Shown in pieces: positions 47,745 to 56,882 of a DNA stretch of 64,000 bases. The position numbers and the translations under genes were made by a program. The notes under the pieces are model-generated. The model did no database searches. It was given only the letters and a program-made list of their open reading frames with translations, and was not told the origin of the DNA. This DNA is from an uncultured Tenacibaculum sp. (GTDB taxonomy: Bacteria; Bacteroidota; Bacteroidia; Flavobacteriales; Flavobacteriaceae), in the NCBI GenBank assembly GCA_947501615.1, contig CANMWK010000002.1:372001-436000 (forward strand), written 5' to 3'. The first letter of the stretch is position 1, and each line of letters opens with the position of its first letter.

Positions 47745-47751
47745 GGAAATT

Positions 47752-47794
47752 AACCAAGCTGTTTGAAGAATTGAATACTTTAAACAGCTTGGTT
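47752..47794 (+). terminator. Terminator after the barrel gene
   Basis: AACCAAGCTGTTT and its perfect 13-bp complement are separated by a 17-base loop. The T-run is short (TTTAAAC), so efficiency may be moderate. Confidence 0.6.
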
Positions 47795-47835
47795 TAAACT
47801 AAAACTGTATTTTGTACAATCAAAACTATACATAG

Positions 47836-48861
47836 GTGAGGATTTTCAATCAAAAAATAAACTTTAAGCATATTTTAATACTATCGATACTATTATTAAT
47901 AAGTAATGGAGTTAAAACTTTTCTTTTTTATTATGTGAGAATTAAAGGAGATATCGATTTTTATAATTATTATCATCATTTATCTATTTTAATATTTTCT
48001 ATAGTTTCATTAGTTGCAATATCAGTTTCATGGAAGCATATTAATAAAATAGATACGTCTAATACAGTTTTGAAATTTTTAAAGGTTTGTGTTTTGTCGT
48101 TTTTGCTATTTAATAGTATAGGTATTATTATTGATTACATACTTTGGAGAACATTTAATAATGAACCATATGATATCTTAGTAAGATTATTTAATATGTT
48201 GTCTGTAACAGTCTTCTTTAGTGATGTTTTTGCATTTACTACGGCATTATTATATTTCAGACAGTCTCAGAAAACAGCGTTTGAGCTAGAATCAACAGAG
48301 AAAGAAAAAGCGACATTACAATCACAAATGCTACAAAAAAAACTAGAGCCACATTTTTTATTTAATAATTTAAGTGTATTATCAGGATTAGCAAGAAAAC
48401 AACCTGAACAAATAGAAAGTTTTGTTGACGATTTTTCTGATGTTTATCGTTACTATTTAAAACATGGAGAAAATCAATTAGTGGAATTAAAGCAAGAGCT
48501 TTTGTTTTTGAAGAGTTATATGAATTTAATGGAAAAACGTTTTGGAAAAGCTTACCAGATTGTAAATGAAATAAAAAACACAAATGGATTTGTTATACCC
48601 TGTTCTTTGCAGTTGTGTGTTGAAAATGCAATTAAACATAATAAAGCAAGTGAGAAAGAACCATTATTTATTTTCTTAACAAGAGTTGGTGAAAGTGTTG
48701 CAATTAAAAACAAGTTAAACAAGGTGGATTTTACACTAGGTACAGGTGTAGGGAATACTTACCTTAAACGTCAATATGAAATTAACTTTAAAAAAGAAGT
48801 GAATTTTACAGAAACAAAAGATGAGTTTATGGTTAAAATCCCTCTAATTTCTGAATTATGA
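47836..48861 (+). CDS. LytS-type sensor histidine kinase
   Basis: The 341-residue protein has four membrane segments (about 12-140), a short coiled coil, a His_kinase region with LEPHFLFNNL (phosphoacceptor His173), and an ATPase region starting LQLCVENAIKHN. It should phosphorylate the LytTR response regulator next to it. The start is GTG; no ATG lies closer to the first membrane segment. Its stop overlaps the ATG of the response regulator by 4 bp (ATGA), so the two are translationally coupled. Confidence 0.88.
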   Translation: MRIFNQKINFKHILILSILLLISNGVKTFLFYYVRIKGDIDFYNYYHHLSILIFSIVSLVAISVSWKHINKIDTSNTVLKFLKVCVLSFLLFNSIGIIIDYILWRTFNNEPYDILVRLFNMLSVTVFFSDVFAFTTALLYFRQSQKTAFELESTEKEKATLQSQMLQKKLEPHFLFNNLSVLSGLARKQPEQIESFVDDFSDVYRYYLKHGENQLVELKQELLFLKSYMNLMEKRFGKAYQIVNEIKNTNGFVIPCSLQLCVENAIKHNKASEKEPLFIFLTRVGESVAIKNKLNKVDFTLGTGVGNTYLKRQYEINFKKEVNFTETKDEFMVKIPLISEL

Positions 48862-49601
48862 AAGTATTAATTATAGAAGATGAAGCTATTAATATTGAAA
48901 TTATTACAGATCATATCTTAAGATACAATAGTAAAGTAGAGATAGTAGCCTCATTACAAAGTAAAGAACAAGTAGAAAAATGGTATGAAGTTAATGAACA
49001 AGTAGATTTAGTCTTTTCTGATATAGAGTTGTTAGATGGAAATATATTTTCTTTATTGAAAAAAAATAGTATTCAATCGCCAATTATCTTCACAACAGCT
49101 TACAATACTTTTTATCAAGATGCTTTTGATGTAAATGGCATAGCATATCTATTGAAGCCTATTAGCTATAATAAGTTTTGTAAAGCAATGGAGAAGTTTG
49201 AAAATCTTCAAAATAAACAATTAGATTGGAAGAAGATATCTGAAACCATTCATGAATTAACACCAAGCTATAAAGAACGCATTATTATTAAAACGAAAAA
49301 GGAAATTAAAATTTTAAGTGTAAAAAACACTAGTGCAATTCTTTCAAATTCAGGCAAATGTATTGCGATTGATGAGCAAGGGAAAGAAAATGAATTTCGA
49401 TATAAATTATCAGATTTAATTAAAGAACTTAATCCTAAAGAGTTTTTTCAAATAAACAGAGGAGAAATTGTAAATATCAATTTTATTAATAAGATAGAGC
49501 CTTATTTTGGTGATAGATTAGTTATTTCTATAAAAAACTATAAACAACATTTAATTACAAGTGCATCAACTACTAGTGAATTTAGAAAATGGTTAGAATA
49601 A
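48858..49601 (+). CDS. LytTR-family response regulator
   Basis: The 247-residue protein has an N-terminal receiver domain (1-115) with Asp8, phosphoacceptor Asp55 (FSDIELLDG) and Lys100 in LLKPI, and a C-terminal LytTR DNA-binding domain (about 140-247) containing FFQINRGEIVNINFI. It forms a two-component pair with the LytS-type kinase. The tandem repeats upstream of the barrel gene are a candidate target. It is the last inserted gene before rpsH. Confidence 0.9.
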   Translation: MKVLIIEDEAINIEIITDHILRYNSKVEIVASLQSKEQVEKWYEVNEQVDLVFSDIELLDGNIFSLLKKNSIQSPIIFTTAYNTFYQDAFDVNGIAYLLKPISYNKFCKAMEKFENLQNKQLDWKKISETIHELTPSYKERIIIKTKKEIKILSVKNTSAILSNSGKCIAIDEQGKENEFRYKLSDLIKELNPKEFFQINRGEIVNINFINKIEPYFGDRLVISIKNYKQHLITSASTTSEFRKWLE

Positions 49602-49668
49602 AATCTATTCTTATTTTTAGATTATCTTCTTGTTTCCTTCAATCAAAAAATCATAATAGACAAAACCC

Positions 49669-49698
49669 TTTCAAAATCAAAAAGTTTGTGTATATTTG
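49669..49698 (+). promoter_or_regulatory. Promoter of the rpsH ribosomal unit
   Basis: A perfect -7 box TATATTTG lies at 49691-49698. The -33 element is weaker (TTTC at 49669-49672, 18-bp spacer). It starts a leader of about 160 bases before rpsH and replaces the transcription lost by the terminator after rpsN. Confidence 0.75.
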
Positions 49699-49715
49699 CA
49701 CTCGGTTTTTCAGAG

Positions 49716-49775
49716 GGTGAATTACGCCTTGTTGGTAAATACATGTCAAATGTATAATGCTTTCGAGATATCACC
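49716..49775 (+). other. Possible structured leader of rpsH
   Basis: GGTGA at 49716-49720 can pair with TCACC at 49771-49775 and encloses an inner TACAT/ATGTA hairpin (49740-49754). No terminator-like T-run follows. A control role is a guess. Confidence 0.35.
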
Positions 49776-49866
49776 TAGAAAAACAGCAATAGTATTATTA
49801 ACTGGTTTCAGGTTTAATAATTACAAGATTTAATTGTTAAAAACCAAAACCATAAATTAATTAATT

Positions 49867-50265
49867 ATGTATACAGATCCAATCGCGGATTTTCTTACTC
49901 GTGTTAGAAATGCAATCTTAGCAGGACACAGAGTAGTTGAGGTTCCAGCTTCAAAACTGAAGAAGGAGATGACCAAGATTTTGTTCGATCAAGGATACAT
50001 TTTAAGTTATCAATTTAATGATGATTCTGTACAAGGGTCTATCAAGATAGCTTTAAAGTATGATCGTTTAACAAAAGAACCGGTGATCAGAAAGATTCAG
50101 AGAGTATCTACACCAGGTTTACGTAAGTATGTAGGTGCTAAAGAAATGCCAAGAGTGTTAAATGGTCTTGGAATTGCAATTATTTCAACTTCTAAAGGTG
50201 TGATGACTAACAAGAAAGCACGTCAAGAGAATGTTGGAGGAGAAGTACTTTGTTACGTTTACTAA
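49867..50265 (+). CDS. rpsH: 30S ribosomal protein S8
   Basis: The 132-residue protein begins MYTDPIADFLTRVRNA and ends with STSKGVMTNKKARQENVGGEVLCYVY, whose pattern GVMTNKKAR...GGEVLCYVY marks S8. S8 binds the central domain of 16S rRNA and is the spc operon repressor in E. coli. Here it is the first gene of a separate unit with its own promoter and leader, after the inserted cassette. Confidence 0.98.
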   Translation: MYTDPIADFLTRVRNAILAGHRVVEVPASKLKKEMTKILFDQGYILSYQFNDDSVQGSIKIALKYDRLTKEPVIRKIQRVSTPGLRKYVGAKEMPRVLNGLGIAIISTSKGVMTNKKARQENVGGEVLCYVY

Positions 50266-50283
50266 TATTAAACATTTTGTAAG

Positions 50284-50829
50284 ATGAGTAGAATAGGTAA
50301 AAGCCCAATCACATTGCCACAAGGTGTTGAAGTTAAAGTAAACGATAACGTGGTTACAGTAAAAGGTAAATTAGGAGAATTAACACAAAAGTTAACTTCT
50401 GACATTACTTTAAAGATTGAAGATGGTACTCTAACTTTAGAGAGGCCATCAGATAGTAAGGAACATAAAGCTGCACATGGTTTATACCGTGCTTTAATCA
50501 ATAACATGGTTGAGGGTGTTAGCAAGGGTTACACTAAAGAGTTAGAGTTAGTAGGAGTAGGTTATAGAGCGTCAAATCAAGGACAAAAATTAGATTTAGC
50601 TCTAGGATTTTCTCATAACATTGTTTTAGAGTTAGCGCCAGAGGTAAAGGTTGAGACAGTATCTGAAAAAGGTAAAAATCCAATCATAAAATTAACTTCT
50701 CACGATAAGCAGTTAGTGGGTCAAATAGCGGCAAAGATTCGTTCTTTCCGTAAGCCAGAGCCATATAAAGGTAAGGGAGTTAAGTTTGTTGGTGAAGTAA
50801 TTAGAAGAAAAGCAGGTAAATCTGCATAA
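50284..50829 (+). CDS. rplF: 50S ribosomal protein L6
   Basis: The 181-residue protein begins [17 protein letters not shown] and has [14 protein letters not shown] and [24 protein letters not shown], the C-terminal L6 signature. It has two similar domains and lies near the factor-binding site. Normal length. Confidence 0.98.
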   Translation: MSRIGKSPITLPQGVEVKVNDNVVTVKGKLGELTQKLTSDITLKIEDGTLTLERPSDSKEHKAAHGLYRALINNMVEGVSKGYTKELELVGVGYRASNQGQKLDLALGFSHNIVLELAPEVKVETVSEKGKNPIIKLTSHDKQLVGQIAAKIRSFRKPEPYKGKGVKFVGEVIRRKAGKSA

Positions 50830-50839
50830 TATTAGTGTT

Positions 50840-51190
50840 ATGGCATTATCAAAACTTGAAAGAAGACAACGTATAAAGTATAGAATTAGAAAAGATGTTT
50901 TTGGAACAGCAACTAAACCAAGATTGTCTGTATTCAGAAGTAACAAAGAAATCTATGCTCAATTAATAAATGATGTAGACGGTGTGACATTAGCATCAGC
51001 TTCATCTAGAGATAAAGGAATTGCATCTGGTTCAAAAGCTGAATCTGCAACTGCAGTTGGTAAAGCAATTGCAGAAAAAGCTGTAAAGGCAGGTATCGAA
51101 ACGATATCTTTCGATAGAAATGGTTATTTATACCATGGACGAGTGAAAGTATTAGCAGACGCTGCAAGAGAAGCTGGTTTAAAATTTTAA
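50840..51190 (+). CDS. rplR: 50S ribosomal protein L18
   Basis: The 116-residue protein has [19 protein letters not shown] and [17 protein letters not shown], with [24 protein letters not shown] at the end. L18 binds 5S rRNA with L5. Between rplF (10 bp) and rpsE (11 bp). Confidence 0.98.
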   Translation: MALSKLERRQRIKYRIRKDVFGTATKPRLSVFRSNKEIYAQLINDVDGVTLASASSRDKGIASGSKAESATAVGKAIAEKAVKAGIETISFDRNGYLYHGRVKVLADAAREAGLKF

Positions 51191-51201
51191 GAAATTATAT
51201 T

Positions 51202-51723
51202 ATGTTAGGATATAAAAACGTAGAAAGAGTAAAACCAAGCGGATTAGAGCTTGTAGATAGATTAGTAGGTGTTCAACGTGTTACTAAAGTTACTAAGGGT
51301 GGTAGAGCATTCGGTTTTTCTGCTATTGTAGTAGTAGGAGATGGTAAAAACGTTGTTGGGCATGGATTAGGGAAGTCTAAGGATGTTTCTTCAGCTATTG
51401 CAAAGGCAGTAGAAGATGCTAAGAAGAACTTAGTTCGTATTCCTTTATTAAATGGAACATTACCACACGAGCAAAAAGGTAAATTTGGAGGAGCAAAGGT
51501 GTTTTTAAAGCCGGCTTCTAATGGTACCGGAGTTATCGCAGGTGGTGCAGTACGTGCAGTATTAGAATCTGTTGGAGTACATGATGTATTATCTAAATCT
51601 CAAGGTTCATCTAACCCTCATAATGTTGTAAAAGCGACTTTTGATGCATTATTACAATTACGTAGTGCTGAAACAATAGCTAGACAAAGAGGTATTTCTC
51701 TTGAGAAAGTTTTTAACGGTTAA
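51202..51723 (+). CDS. rpsE: 30S ribosomal protein S5
   Basis: The 173-residue protein contains [22 protein letters not shown] and [14 protein letters not shown], with [20 protein letters not shown]5 shapes the mRNA channel and affects decoding accuracy. The flanking rpmD starts 10 bp after its stop. Confidence 0.98.
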   Translation: MLGYKNVERVKPSGLELVDRLVGVQRVTKVTKGGRAFGFSAIVVVGDGKNVVGHGLGKSKDVSSAIAKAVEDAKKNLVRIPLLNGTLPHEQKGKFGGAKVFLKPASNGTGVIAGGAVRAVLESVGVHDVLSKSQGSSNPHNVVKATFDALLQLRSAETIARQRGISLEKVFNG

Positions 51724-51733
51724 AATTAAGACG

Positions 51734-51916
51734 ATGAGTAAAATTAAAGTTACACAAGTAAAAAGTCAAATAGGTCGCCTTAAGAATCAAAAGAGAACGT
51801 TAGAGGCGTTAGGTTTAAAAAGAATTAACCAAACTGTAGAGCATGATGCGTCACCTACAATTTTGGGTATGGTAAATAAAGTTCAACACTTAGTTTCTGT
51901 TGAAGAAATTAAATAA
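51734..51916 (+). CDS. rpmD: 50S ribosomal protein L30
   Basis: The 60-residue protein begins at the ATG at 51734 (MSKIKVTQVKSQIGR), which gives the usual L30 length; the open frame extends further upstream into rpsE but without support. GLKRINQTVEHDASPTILGMVNKVQHLV is in the family's pattern (key part RINQTVEHDASP). L30 lies on the large subunit surface near 5S rRNA. Confidence 0.97.
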   Translation: MSKIKVTQVKSQIGRLKNQKRTLEALGLKRINQTVEHDASPTILGMVNKVQHLVSVEEIK

Positions 51917-51930
51917 GAAGATATAATAAG

Positions 51931-52380
51931 ATGAGTTTACATAACTTAAAACCAGCAGCTGGATCAACAAAAAGTGGGAAAAGAATAGCCCGTGGAGAAG
52001 GATCTGGACGTGGTGGTACCTCAACAAGAGGACATAAAGGAGCTAAATCTCGTTCTGGTTACTCTCGTAAAATTGGATTTGAAGGTGGTCAAATGCCTCT
52101 TCAAAGAAGAGTACCTAAGTTTGGATTCACTAACATTAATCGTAAAGAATATGTTGGTGTGAACTTAGATAGACTTCAAGAGTTAGTAGATAACGGTAGA
52201 ATTACTGATACAGTTAATATGGAAGTTTTAGTTCAAAATAGATTAGCACGTAAAAATGATTTAGTTAAGATCTTAGGACGTGGTGAATTAAAAGCTAAAT
52301 TAAATATTACTGTACACAAATTTACAGCAACAGCAAAAGCAGCTATTGAAGCAGCTGGAGGTGAGGCAGTAACTTTATAA
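51931..52380 (+). CDS. rplO: 50S ribosomal protein L15
   Basis: The 149-residue protein has GKRIARGEGSGRGGTSTRGHKGAKSRSG in pattern (GSGRGGTSTRGHKG) and GFEGGQMPLQRRVPKFGF. L15 is a late assembly protein of the large subunit. secY follows after 12 bp. Confidence 0.98.
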   Translation: MSLHNLKPAAGSTKSGKRIARGEGSGRGGTSTRGHKGAKSRSGYSRKIGFEGGQMPLQRRVPKFGFTNINRKEYVGVNLDRLQELVDNGRITDTVNMEVLVQNRLARKNDLVKILGRGELKAKLNITVHKFTATAKAAIEAAGGEAVTL

Positions 52381-52392
52381 CCCCTGTTTAAC

Positions 52393-53718
52393 ATGAACTT
52401 TATAAACACTTTAAGAGACATTTTTAAGATTGAAGAGTTAAAAGAAAAATTACTTTTAACTATTGGTTTAATAGCTGTATATCGTTTTATGTCGGCAGTA
52501 CCACTACCTGGAGTAGATCCATTAGAATTGACAGCCTTACAAAATAAAGCTGGAGGTGGTGGACTTTTAGGTTTATTAAATATGTTTACAGGAGGGGCAT
52601 TTGCAAGAGCCTCAGTAATGGCGCTTGGAATTATGCCTTATATTTCTGCATCTATTGTAGTTCAATTAATGGGAATAGCTGTTCCTTATTTACAAAAACT
52701 TCAAAAAGATGGAGAAAGTGGACGTAAGAAGATTACACAAATCACGCGTTGGTTAACAATATTAATTACTTTAGTACAAGGACCTACGTATATTACTTTT
52801 ATTAAAACTCAGATGGGATTACCTGAATCTGCTTTCTTAATTGGAGGTGCAACATTCTGGATTTCATCTATGATTTTACTTACAGCAGGAACAATCTTTG
52901 CGATGTGGTTAGGAGAAAGAATTACTGACAAAGGTGTTGGTAACGGAATTTCTCTTTTAATTACAGTAGGTATTATTGCAAACTTTCCAGTAGCTTTTAT
53001 GCAAGAAGTTGCATCTAGAACAGAAAATGCTGGTGGTGGTGGAATAATGATGATTTTAATAGAAATTTTAATATGGTTTGTTGTAATATTATTGACAGTA
53101 TTACTTGTTACAGCTGTTCGTAAGATTGCTGTGCAATATGCAAGAAGAACTGCTATAGCAAATATCAAAGATGTAGAAGGTGCAAGACAGTACATACCTT
53201 TAAAGCTTAACGCTGCTGGGGTAATGCCAATTATCTTTGCACAGGCGATTATGTTTTTACCAATAACTTTAAGTCAAAAATATACAGCATTAGCTAGTTT
53301 AGGTGATGTTGGAAGTTTTTGGTATAATTTAATTTTCGCTTTATTGATTATAATTTTTAGTTATTTCTACACTGCGATAACTATACCTACAAATAAAATG
53401 GCTGAAGATTTAAAGAGAAGCAATGGTTTCGTTCCAGGATATAAACCAGGAGAAGAAACAGCTAATCATTTAGATTCAGTTTTGTCTAAGATTACATTCC
53501 CAGGTTCTTTATTTTTAGCAGGTTTATCTATTTTACCTGCAATAGTAATGAAGTTTGGTGTGCAACAAAACTGGGCATTATTTTATGGAGGTACTTCACT
53601 AATCATTATGGTAGGTGTTGCTATAGATACTATTCAACAAATAAATTCATATTTATTAAACAGTCGTTATGACGGTTTAATGAAAACAGGTAATACTAAT
53701 AGAAAATCATTAAAGTAA
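52393..53718 (+). CDS. secY: Preprotein translocase subunit SecY
   Basis: The 441-residue protein has ten membrane segments. The plug region and segment 2 motif [18 protein letters not shown] and the loop motif [13 protein letters not shown] are clear, as is the cytoplasmic loop [17 protein letters not shown]. SecY forms the channel with SecE and SecG for export and membrane insertion. It lies between rplO and infA, 1 bp upstream of infA. Confidence 0.98.
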   Translation: MNFINTLRDIFKIEELKEKLLLTIGLIAVYRFMSAVPLPGVDPLELTALQNKAGGGGLLGLLNMFTGGAFARASVMALGIMPYISASIVVQLMGIAVPYLQKLQKDGESGRKKITQITRWLTILITLVQGPTYITFIKTQMGLPESAFLIGGATFWISSMILLTAGTIFAMWLGERITDKGVGNGISLLITVGIIANFPVAFMQEVASRTENAGGGGIMMILIEILIWFVVILLTVLLVTAVRKIAVQYARRTAIANIKDVEGARQYIPLKLNAAGVMPIIFAQAIMFLPITLSQKYTALASLGDVGSFWYNLIFALLIIIFSYFYTAITIPTNKMAEDLKRSNGFVPGYKPGEETANHLDSVLSKITFPGSLFLAGLSILPAIVMKFGVQQNWALFYGGTSLIIMVGVAIDTIQQINSYLLNSRYDGLMKTGNTNRKSLK

Positions 53719-53719
53719 T

Positions 53720-53935
53720 ATGGCTAAACAACCAGCAATTCAACAAGATGGAACAATAACAGAAGCATTATCTAATGCAATGTTTCGTGTAGAATTAGAA
53801 AATGGGCATATTGTGACGGCGCACATTTCTGGAAAAATGCGTATGCATTATATCAAACTTTTACCTGGAGATAAGGTAAAGTTAGAAATGAGTCCATATG
53901 ATTTGACTAAGGCAAGAATTACTTACAGATATTAA
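53720..53935 (+). CDS. infA: Translation initiation factor IF-1
   Basis: The 71-residue protein is an S1-type OB fold with [37 protein letters not shown] and [12 protein letters not shown]-1 binds the A site during initiation. A 92-bp spacer with short A+T-rich near-repeats separates it from rpmJ. Confidence 0.98.
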   Translation: MAKQPAIQQDGTITEALSNAMFRVELENGHIVTAHISGKMRMHYIKLLPGDKVKLEMSPYDLTKARITYRY

Positions 53936-54027
53936 GACATAGTTAAAAGTTGAAAAGTAAAAAGTTGTAAAGAAAAGTACATCAACTTAAAACTTTTAAA
54001 CTTTAGAAACTTTAAAACTAAAAAGAG

Positions 54028-54144
54028 ATGAAAGTAAGAGCATCATTAAAGAAAAGAAGTGCCGACTGTAAAATAGTACGCAGAAAAGGCAGATTATATG
54101 TAATTAATAAAAAGAATCCTAGGTTTAAACAAAGACAAGGATAA
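54028..54144 (+). CDS. rpmJ: 50S ribosomal protein L36
   Basis: The 38-residue protein reads [20 protein letters not shown]... and ends NPRFKQRQG. It keeps the position of L36 between infA and rpsM. Only one cysteine (Cys14) is left of the four zinc ligands, so it is a zinc-free variant. It starts 1 codon after AAAGAG and ends in TAA at 54142-54144. It is small and easily missed. Confidence 0.95.
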   Translation: MKVRASLKKRSADCKIVRRKGRLYVINKKNPRFKQRQG

Positions 54145-54206
54145 AATAAGTTATTAGTTAATTAGTAGTTAGATGAATCTGCTTGAAATAGAAATGTTTA
54201 GGATTC

Positions 54207-54234
54207 TAACAGCTAAAAACTAACAGCTAAAAAC
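54207..54234 (+). repeat. Tandem 14-bp duplication upstream of rpsM
   Basis: TAACAGCTAAAAAC occurs twice without a gap, ending 9 bp before the rpsM start codon. The rest of the rpmJ-rpsM spacer is low-complexity TTAGTTAATTAG-type sequence. Confidence 0.85.
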
Positions 54235-54243
54235 TATAACAAT

Positions 54244-54609
54244 ATGGCAAGAATCGCAGGTATTGATATTCCAAAAAATAAAAGAGGAGTAATTGCATTA
54301 ACTTATATTTTTGGAATAGGAAAAAGCAGAGCTAAAGATGTTTTAGCAGAAGCTAAAGTTGACGAAAACATTAAAGTTCAAGATTGGAACGATGATCAAA
54401 TTGCAGCTATACGTGAGCAAGTTGGAAAGTTTACTATAGAGGGTGAGTTGCGTTCAGAAGTTCAATTAAACATAAAACGTTTAATGGACATTGGTTGTCA
54501 AAGAGGAATCCGTCATAGATTAGGATTACCTTTAAGAGGACAAAGAACAAAAAACAACTCTCGTACTAGAAAAGGTAAGAGAAAAACTGTAGCAAACAAG
54601 AAAAAATAA
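54244..54609 (+). CDS. rpsM: 30S ribosomal protein S13
   Basis: The 121-residue protein begins [22 protein letters not shown] and has the C-terminal [23 protein letters not shown]13 links the 30S head to the 50S subunit and touches the P-site tRNA. It opens the alpha-operon part of the cluster. Confidence 0.98.
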   Translation: MARIAGIDIPKNKRGVIALTYIFGIGKSRAKDVLAEAKVDENIKVQDWNDDQIAAIREQVGKFTIEGELRSEVQLNIKRLMDIGCQRGIRHRLGLPLRGQRTKNNSRTRKGKRKTVANKKK

Positions 54610-54644
54610 TCGATAGGTTATTTTTACTAAATTAGTAAAGAATC

Positions 54645-55031
54645 ATGGCAAAATCTAAAGTAACAAAAAAACGTAAAGTAGTTATTGAGTCTACAGGAGA
54701 GGCGCATATCACTGCATCGTTCAATAATATTATCATCTCTTTAACGAATAAAAAAGGAGATGTAATTTCATGGTCTTCTGCAGGAAAGATGGGATTTAGA
54801 GGGTCTAAGAAAAATACACCTTATGCTGCACAATTAGCAGCTGAAAACTGTGCTTCTGTTGCAAAAGAGGCAGGTTTACGTAAAGTTAAAGTGTATGTAA
54901 AAGGACCAGGAAATGGTAGAGAGTCTGCTATCAGATCTATTCACAATTCTGGTATTGAGGTTACAGAAATCATTGATGTAACTCCAATTCCACACAATGG
55001 ATGTCGTCCACCTAAAAGAAGAAGAGTATAA
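54645..55031 (+). CDS. rpsK: 30S ribosomal protein S11
   Basis: The 128-residue protein has [37 protein letters not shown] and the end [13 protein letters not shown], all S11 signatures. S11 forms part of the mRNA exit region of the platform. A 78-bp spacer with a strong hairpin lies between it and rpsD. Confidence 0.98.
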   Translation: MAKSKVTKKRKVVIESTGEAHITASFNNIIISLTNKKGDVISWSSAGKMGFRGSKKNTPYAAQLAAENCASVAKEAGLRKVKVYVKGPGNGRESAIRSIHNSGIEVTEIIDVTPIPHNGCRPPKRRRV

Positions 55032-55044
55032 TTATATTTTAACA

Positions 55045-55097
55045 AAGCAGGAAATTTGATTGTCGAAGGAGTACGCCTTAATTCACAATCCCTGCTT
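55045..55097 (+). promoter_or_regulatory. Structured mRNA element before rpsD
   Basis: An extended hairpin has three stacked helices: AAGCAGG/CCTGCTT (55045-55051 with 55091-55097), GATTGT/ACAATC (55058-55063 with 55085-55090) and AAGG/CCTT (55066-55069 with 55076-55079). It ends 12 bases before the rpsD start codon. S4 autoregulates this operon in other bacteria, so this may be its target; that is inference. Confidence 0.6.
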
Positions 55098-55109
55098 AAA
55101 TTTTAAGAA

Positions 55110-55715
55110 ATGGCAAGATATACAGGACCAAAAACTAAAATCGCTCGTAAATTCGGTGAAGCGATCTTCGGAGATGATAAAAACTTCGAAAAAAGAAACT
55201 ATCCTCCAGGACAGCATGGTAATGCCAAGCGTAGAGGGAAAAAATCGGAATATGCTGTACAGTTAATGGAGAAGCAAAAAGCTAAGTATACTTATGGTAT
55301 ATTAGAGCGTCAATTCCGTAATTTATTCAAGAAAGCTCAGGCATCTGGTGGTATTACAGGTGAGGTTTTATTACAATTATGTGAATCTCGTTTAGATAAT
55401 ACTGTTTACCGTTTAGGAGTTGCTACTTCTCGTAGAGCTGCTCGTCAGTTAGTTTCTCACCGTCATATTACTGTTAACGGAGAAATCGTTAACATTCCTT
55501 CATACAGATTAAAAGCTGGAGATGTTGTTGCAGTAAGAGAAAAGTCTAAATCTTTAGACGCTATCGAAAATGCATTAGCATCAAATAGTGCTGTATACGA
55601 GTGGTTAACTTGGAACGCAGAACAAAAATCAGGAACTTTTGTAAAGGCTCCAGAAAGATTACAGATTCCTGAAAATATTAAGGAGCAGTTAATCGTAGAA
55701 TTATATTCTAAATAA
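55110..55715 (+). CDS. rpsD: 30S ribosomal protein S4
   Basis: The 201-residue protein begins [18 protein letters not shown] and has an S4 RNA-binding domain (about 92-155, [30 protein letters not shown]). It lacks the N-terminal zinc-binding cysteines. S4 starts 30S assembly and represses the alpha operon in several bacteria. The hairpin just upstream is a candidate site for that. Confidence 0.98.
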   Translation: MARYTGPKTKIARKFGEAIFGDDKNFEKRNYPPGQHGNAKRRGKKSEYAVQLMEKQKAKYTYGILERQFRNLFKKAQASGGITGEVLLQLCESRLDNTVYRLGVATSRRAARQLVSHRHITVNGEIVNIPSYRLKAGDVVAVREKSKSLDAIENALASNSAVYEWLTWNAEQKSGTFVKAPERLQIPENIKEQLIVELYSK

Positions 55716-55751
55716 TAAATTAATTATAACCATATTGGTGTCTAGCCAAAG

Positions 55752-55783
55752 GGTCTGTTTGTTCTTCTTCAAACTTACAGACC
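55752..55783 (+). other. Hairpin in the rpsD-rpoA spacer
   Basis: GGTCTGT (55752-55758) pairs with ACAGACC (55777-55783), with a further TTTG/CAAA pairing inside. It has no T-run and lies 36 bases before rpoA, so it is unlikely to be a terminator. A role in mRNA processing or in setting rpoA translation is possible. Confidence 0.5.
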
Positions 55784-55818
55784 GCGCAACTGGATAACAA
55801 TTAAAACGAAGAAAATAT

Positions 55819-56811
55819 ATGGCGATTTTAAATTTTCAAAAGCCCGATAAAGTAATCATGATCGAATCTACTGATTTTAAAGGTAGATTTGAATTCAGAC
55901 CATTAGAACCAGGTTTTGGTTTAACTGTAGGTAATGCTTTAAGAAGAGTATTATTATCATCTTTAGAAGGATTTGCAATTACATCTTTAAGAGTAGATGG
56001 AGTAGAGCACGAGTTTTCAACGATTACTGGTGTTGTAGAAGATGTTACTGAAATGATCTTAAACTTAAAACAAGTTCGTTTCAAAAAACAAATCGAAGAA
56101 TCAGATAGAGAAACAGTTACTATTGCAATTTCAGGTCAAGAGCAGTTAACTGCTGGAGATTTACAGAAGTTTATTTCTGGTTTTCAAGTATTAAATCCAG
56201 ATTTAGTAATCTGTAATATGGATAAATCTGTAAAGATTAATGCCGAAATTACTATAGAAAAGGGTAGAGGATTCGTACCAGCAGAAGAAAACAAAAAGTC
56301 AGGAGCTCCGTTAGGAACAATTTTTACTGATGCTATCTTTACACCTATCAAAAATGTAAAGTATGCAATTGAGAATTTCCGTGTTGAGCAAAAAACTGAT
56401 TATGAAAAATTAGTTTTCGATATTGATACAGATGGATCTATCAATCCAAAAGATGCTTTAACAGAAGCGGCTAAGATTTTAATTCACCACTTTATGTTAT
56501 TCTCTGATGAAAGAATAACTTTAGAGGCAGATGAAATCGCACAGACTGAATCTTACGATGAAGAATCACTTCATATGCGTCAGTTATTAAAGACGAAACT
56601 AGTAGATATGGATTTATCAGTTCGTGCTTTAAACTGTTTAAAAGCAGCAGAAGTAGATACATTAGGAGATTTAGTATCATTCAATAAGAGTGATTTAATG
56701 AAGTTCAGAAACTTTGGTAAAAAATCATTAACTGAATTAGAGGAGTTAGTGAACAATAAAGGCTTAAGCTTCGGAATGGATTTGTCAAAGTATAAATTAG
56801 ATAGAGATTAA
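55819..56811 (+). CDS. rpoA: RNA polymerase alpha subunit
   Basis: The 330-residue protein has the N-terminal dimerisation domain with [24 protein letters not shown] and [11 protein letters not shown], and the C-terminal alpha-CTD (about 255-320) with [16 protein letters not shown] and [14 protein letters not shown]. It scaffolds the polymerase. It lies between rpsD and rplQ as expected. Confidence 0.98.
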   Translation: MAILNFQKPDKVIMIESTDFKGRFEFRPLEPGFGLTVGNALRRVLLSSLEGFAITSLRVDGVEHEFSTITGVVEDVTEMILNLKQVRFKKQIEESDRETVTIAISGQEQLTAGDLQKFISGFQVLNPDLVICNMDKSVKINAEITIEKGRGFVPAEENKKSGAPLGTIFTDAIFTPIKNVKYAIENFRVEQKTDYEKLVFDIDTDGSINPKDALTEAAKILIHHFMLFSDERITLEADEIAQTESYDEESLHMRQLLKTKLVDMDLSVRALNCLKAAEVDTLGDLVSFNKSDLMKFRNFGKKSLTELEELVNNKGLSFGMDLSKYKLDRD

Positions 56812-56832
56812 ATTAATCAAGGTTAGCATATT

Positions 56833-56858
56833 TTGCTCCTCAAAAGTGAGTTGAGCAA
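56833..56858 (+). other. Hairpin in the rpoA-rplQ spacer
   Basis: TTGCTC pairs with GAGCAA, and CTCA with TGAG inside, giving a two-part stem with a small loop. It ends 24 bases before the rplQ start codon and has no T-run. Confidence 0.5.
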
Positions 56859-56882
56859 GATGTTAGTCTAAAACTAAAGGTC

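Noticed and set aside
43060..49866. Integrative element or prophage inside the ribosomal operon
   Set aside because: No integrase, transposase, phage gene, tRNA end or flanking direct repeat was found.
53936..54027. CRISPR-like repeats between infA and rpmJ
   Set aside because: The repeats are short, irregular and A+T-rich, without regular spacers or cas genes.
55060..55266. A 68-codon frame before and within rpsD
   Set aside because: It overlaps the start of rpsD in another frame and the leader hairpin.
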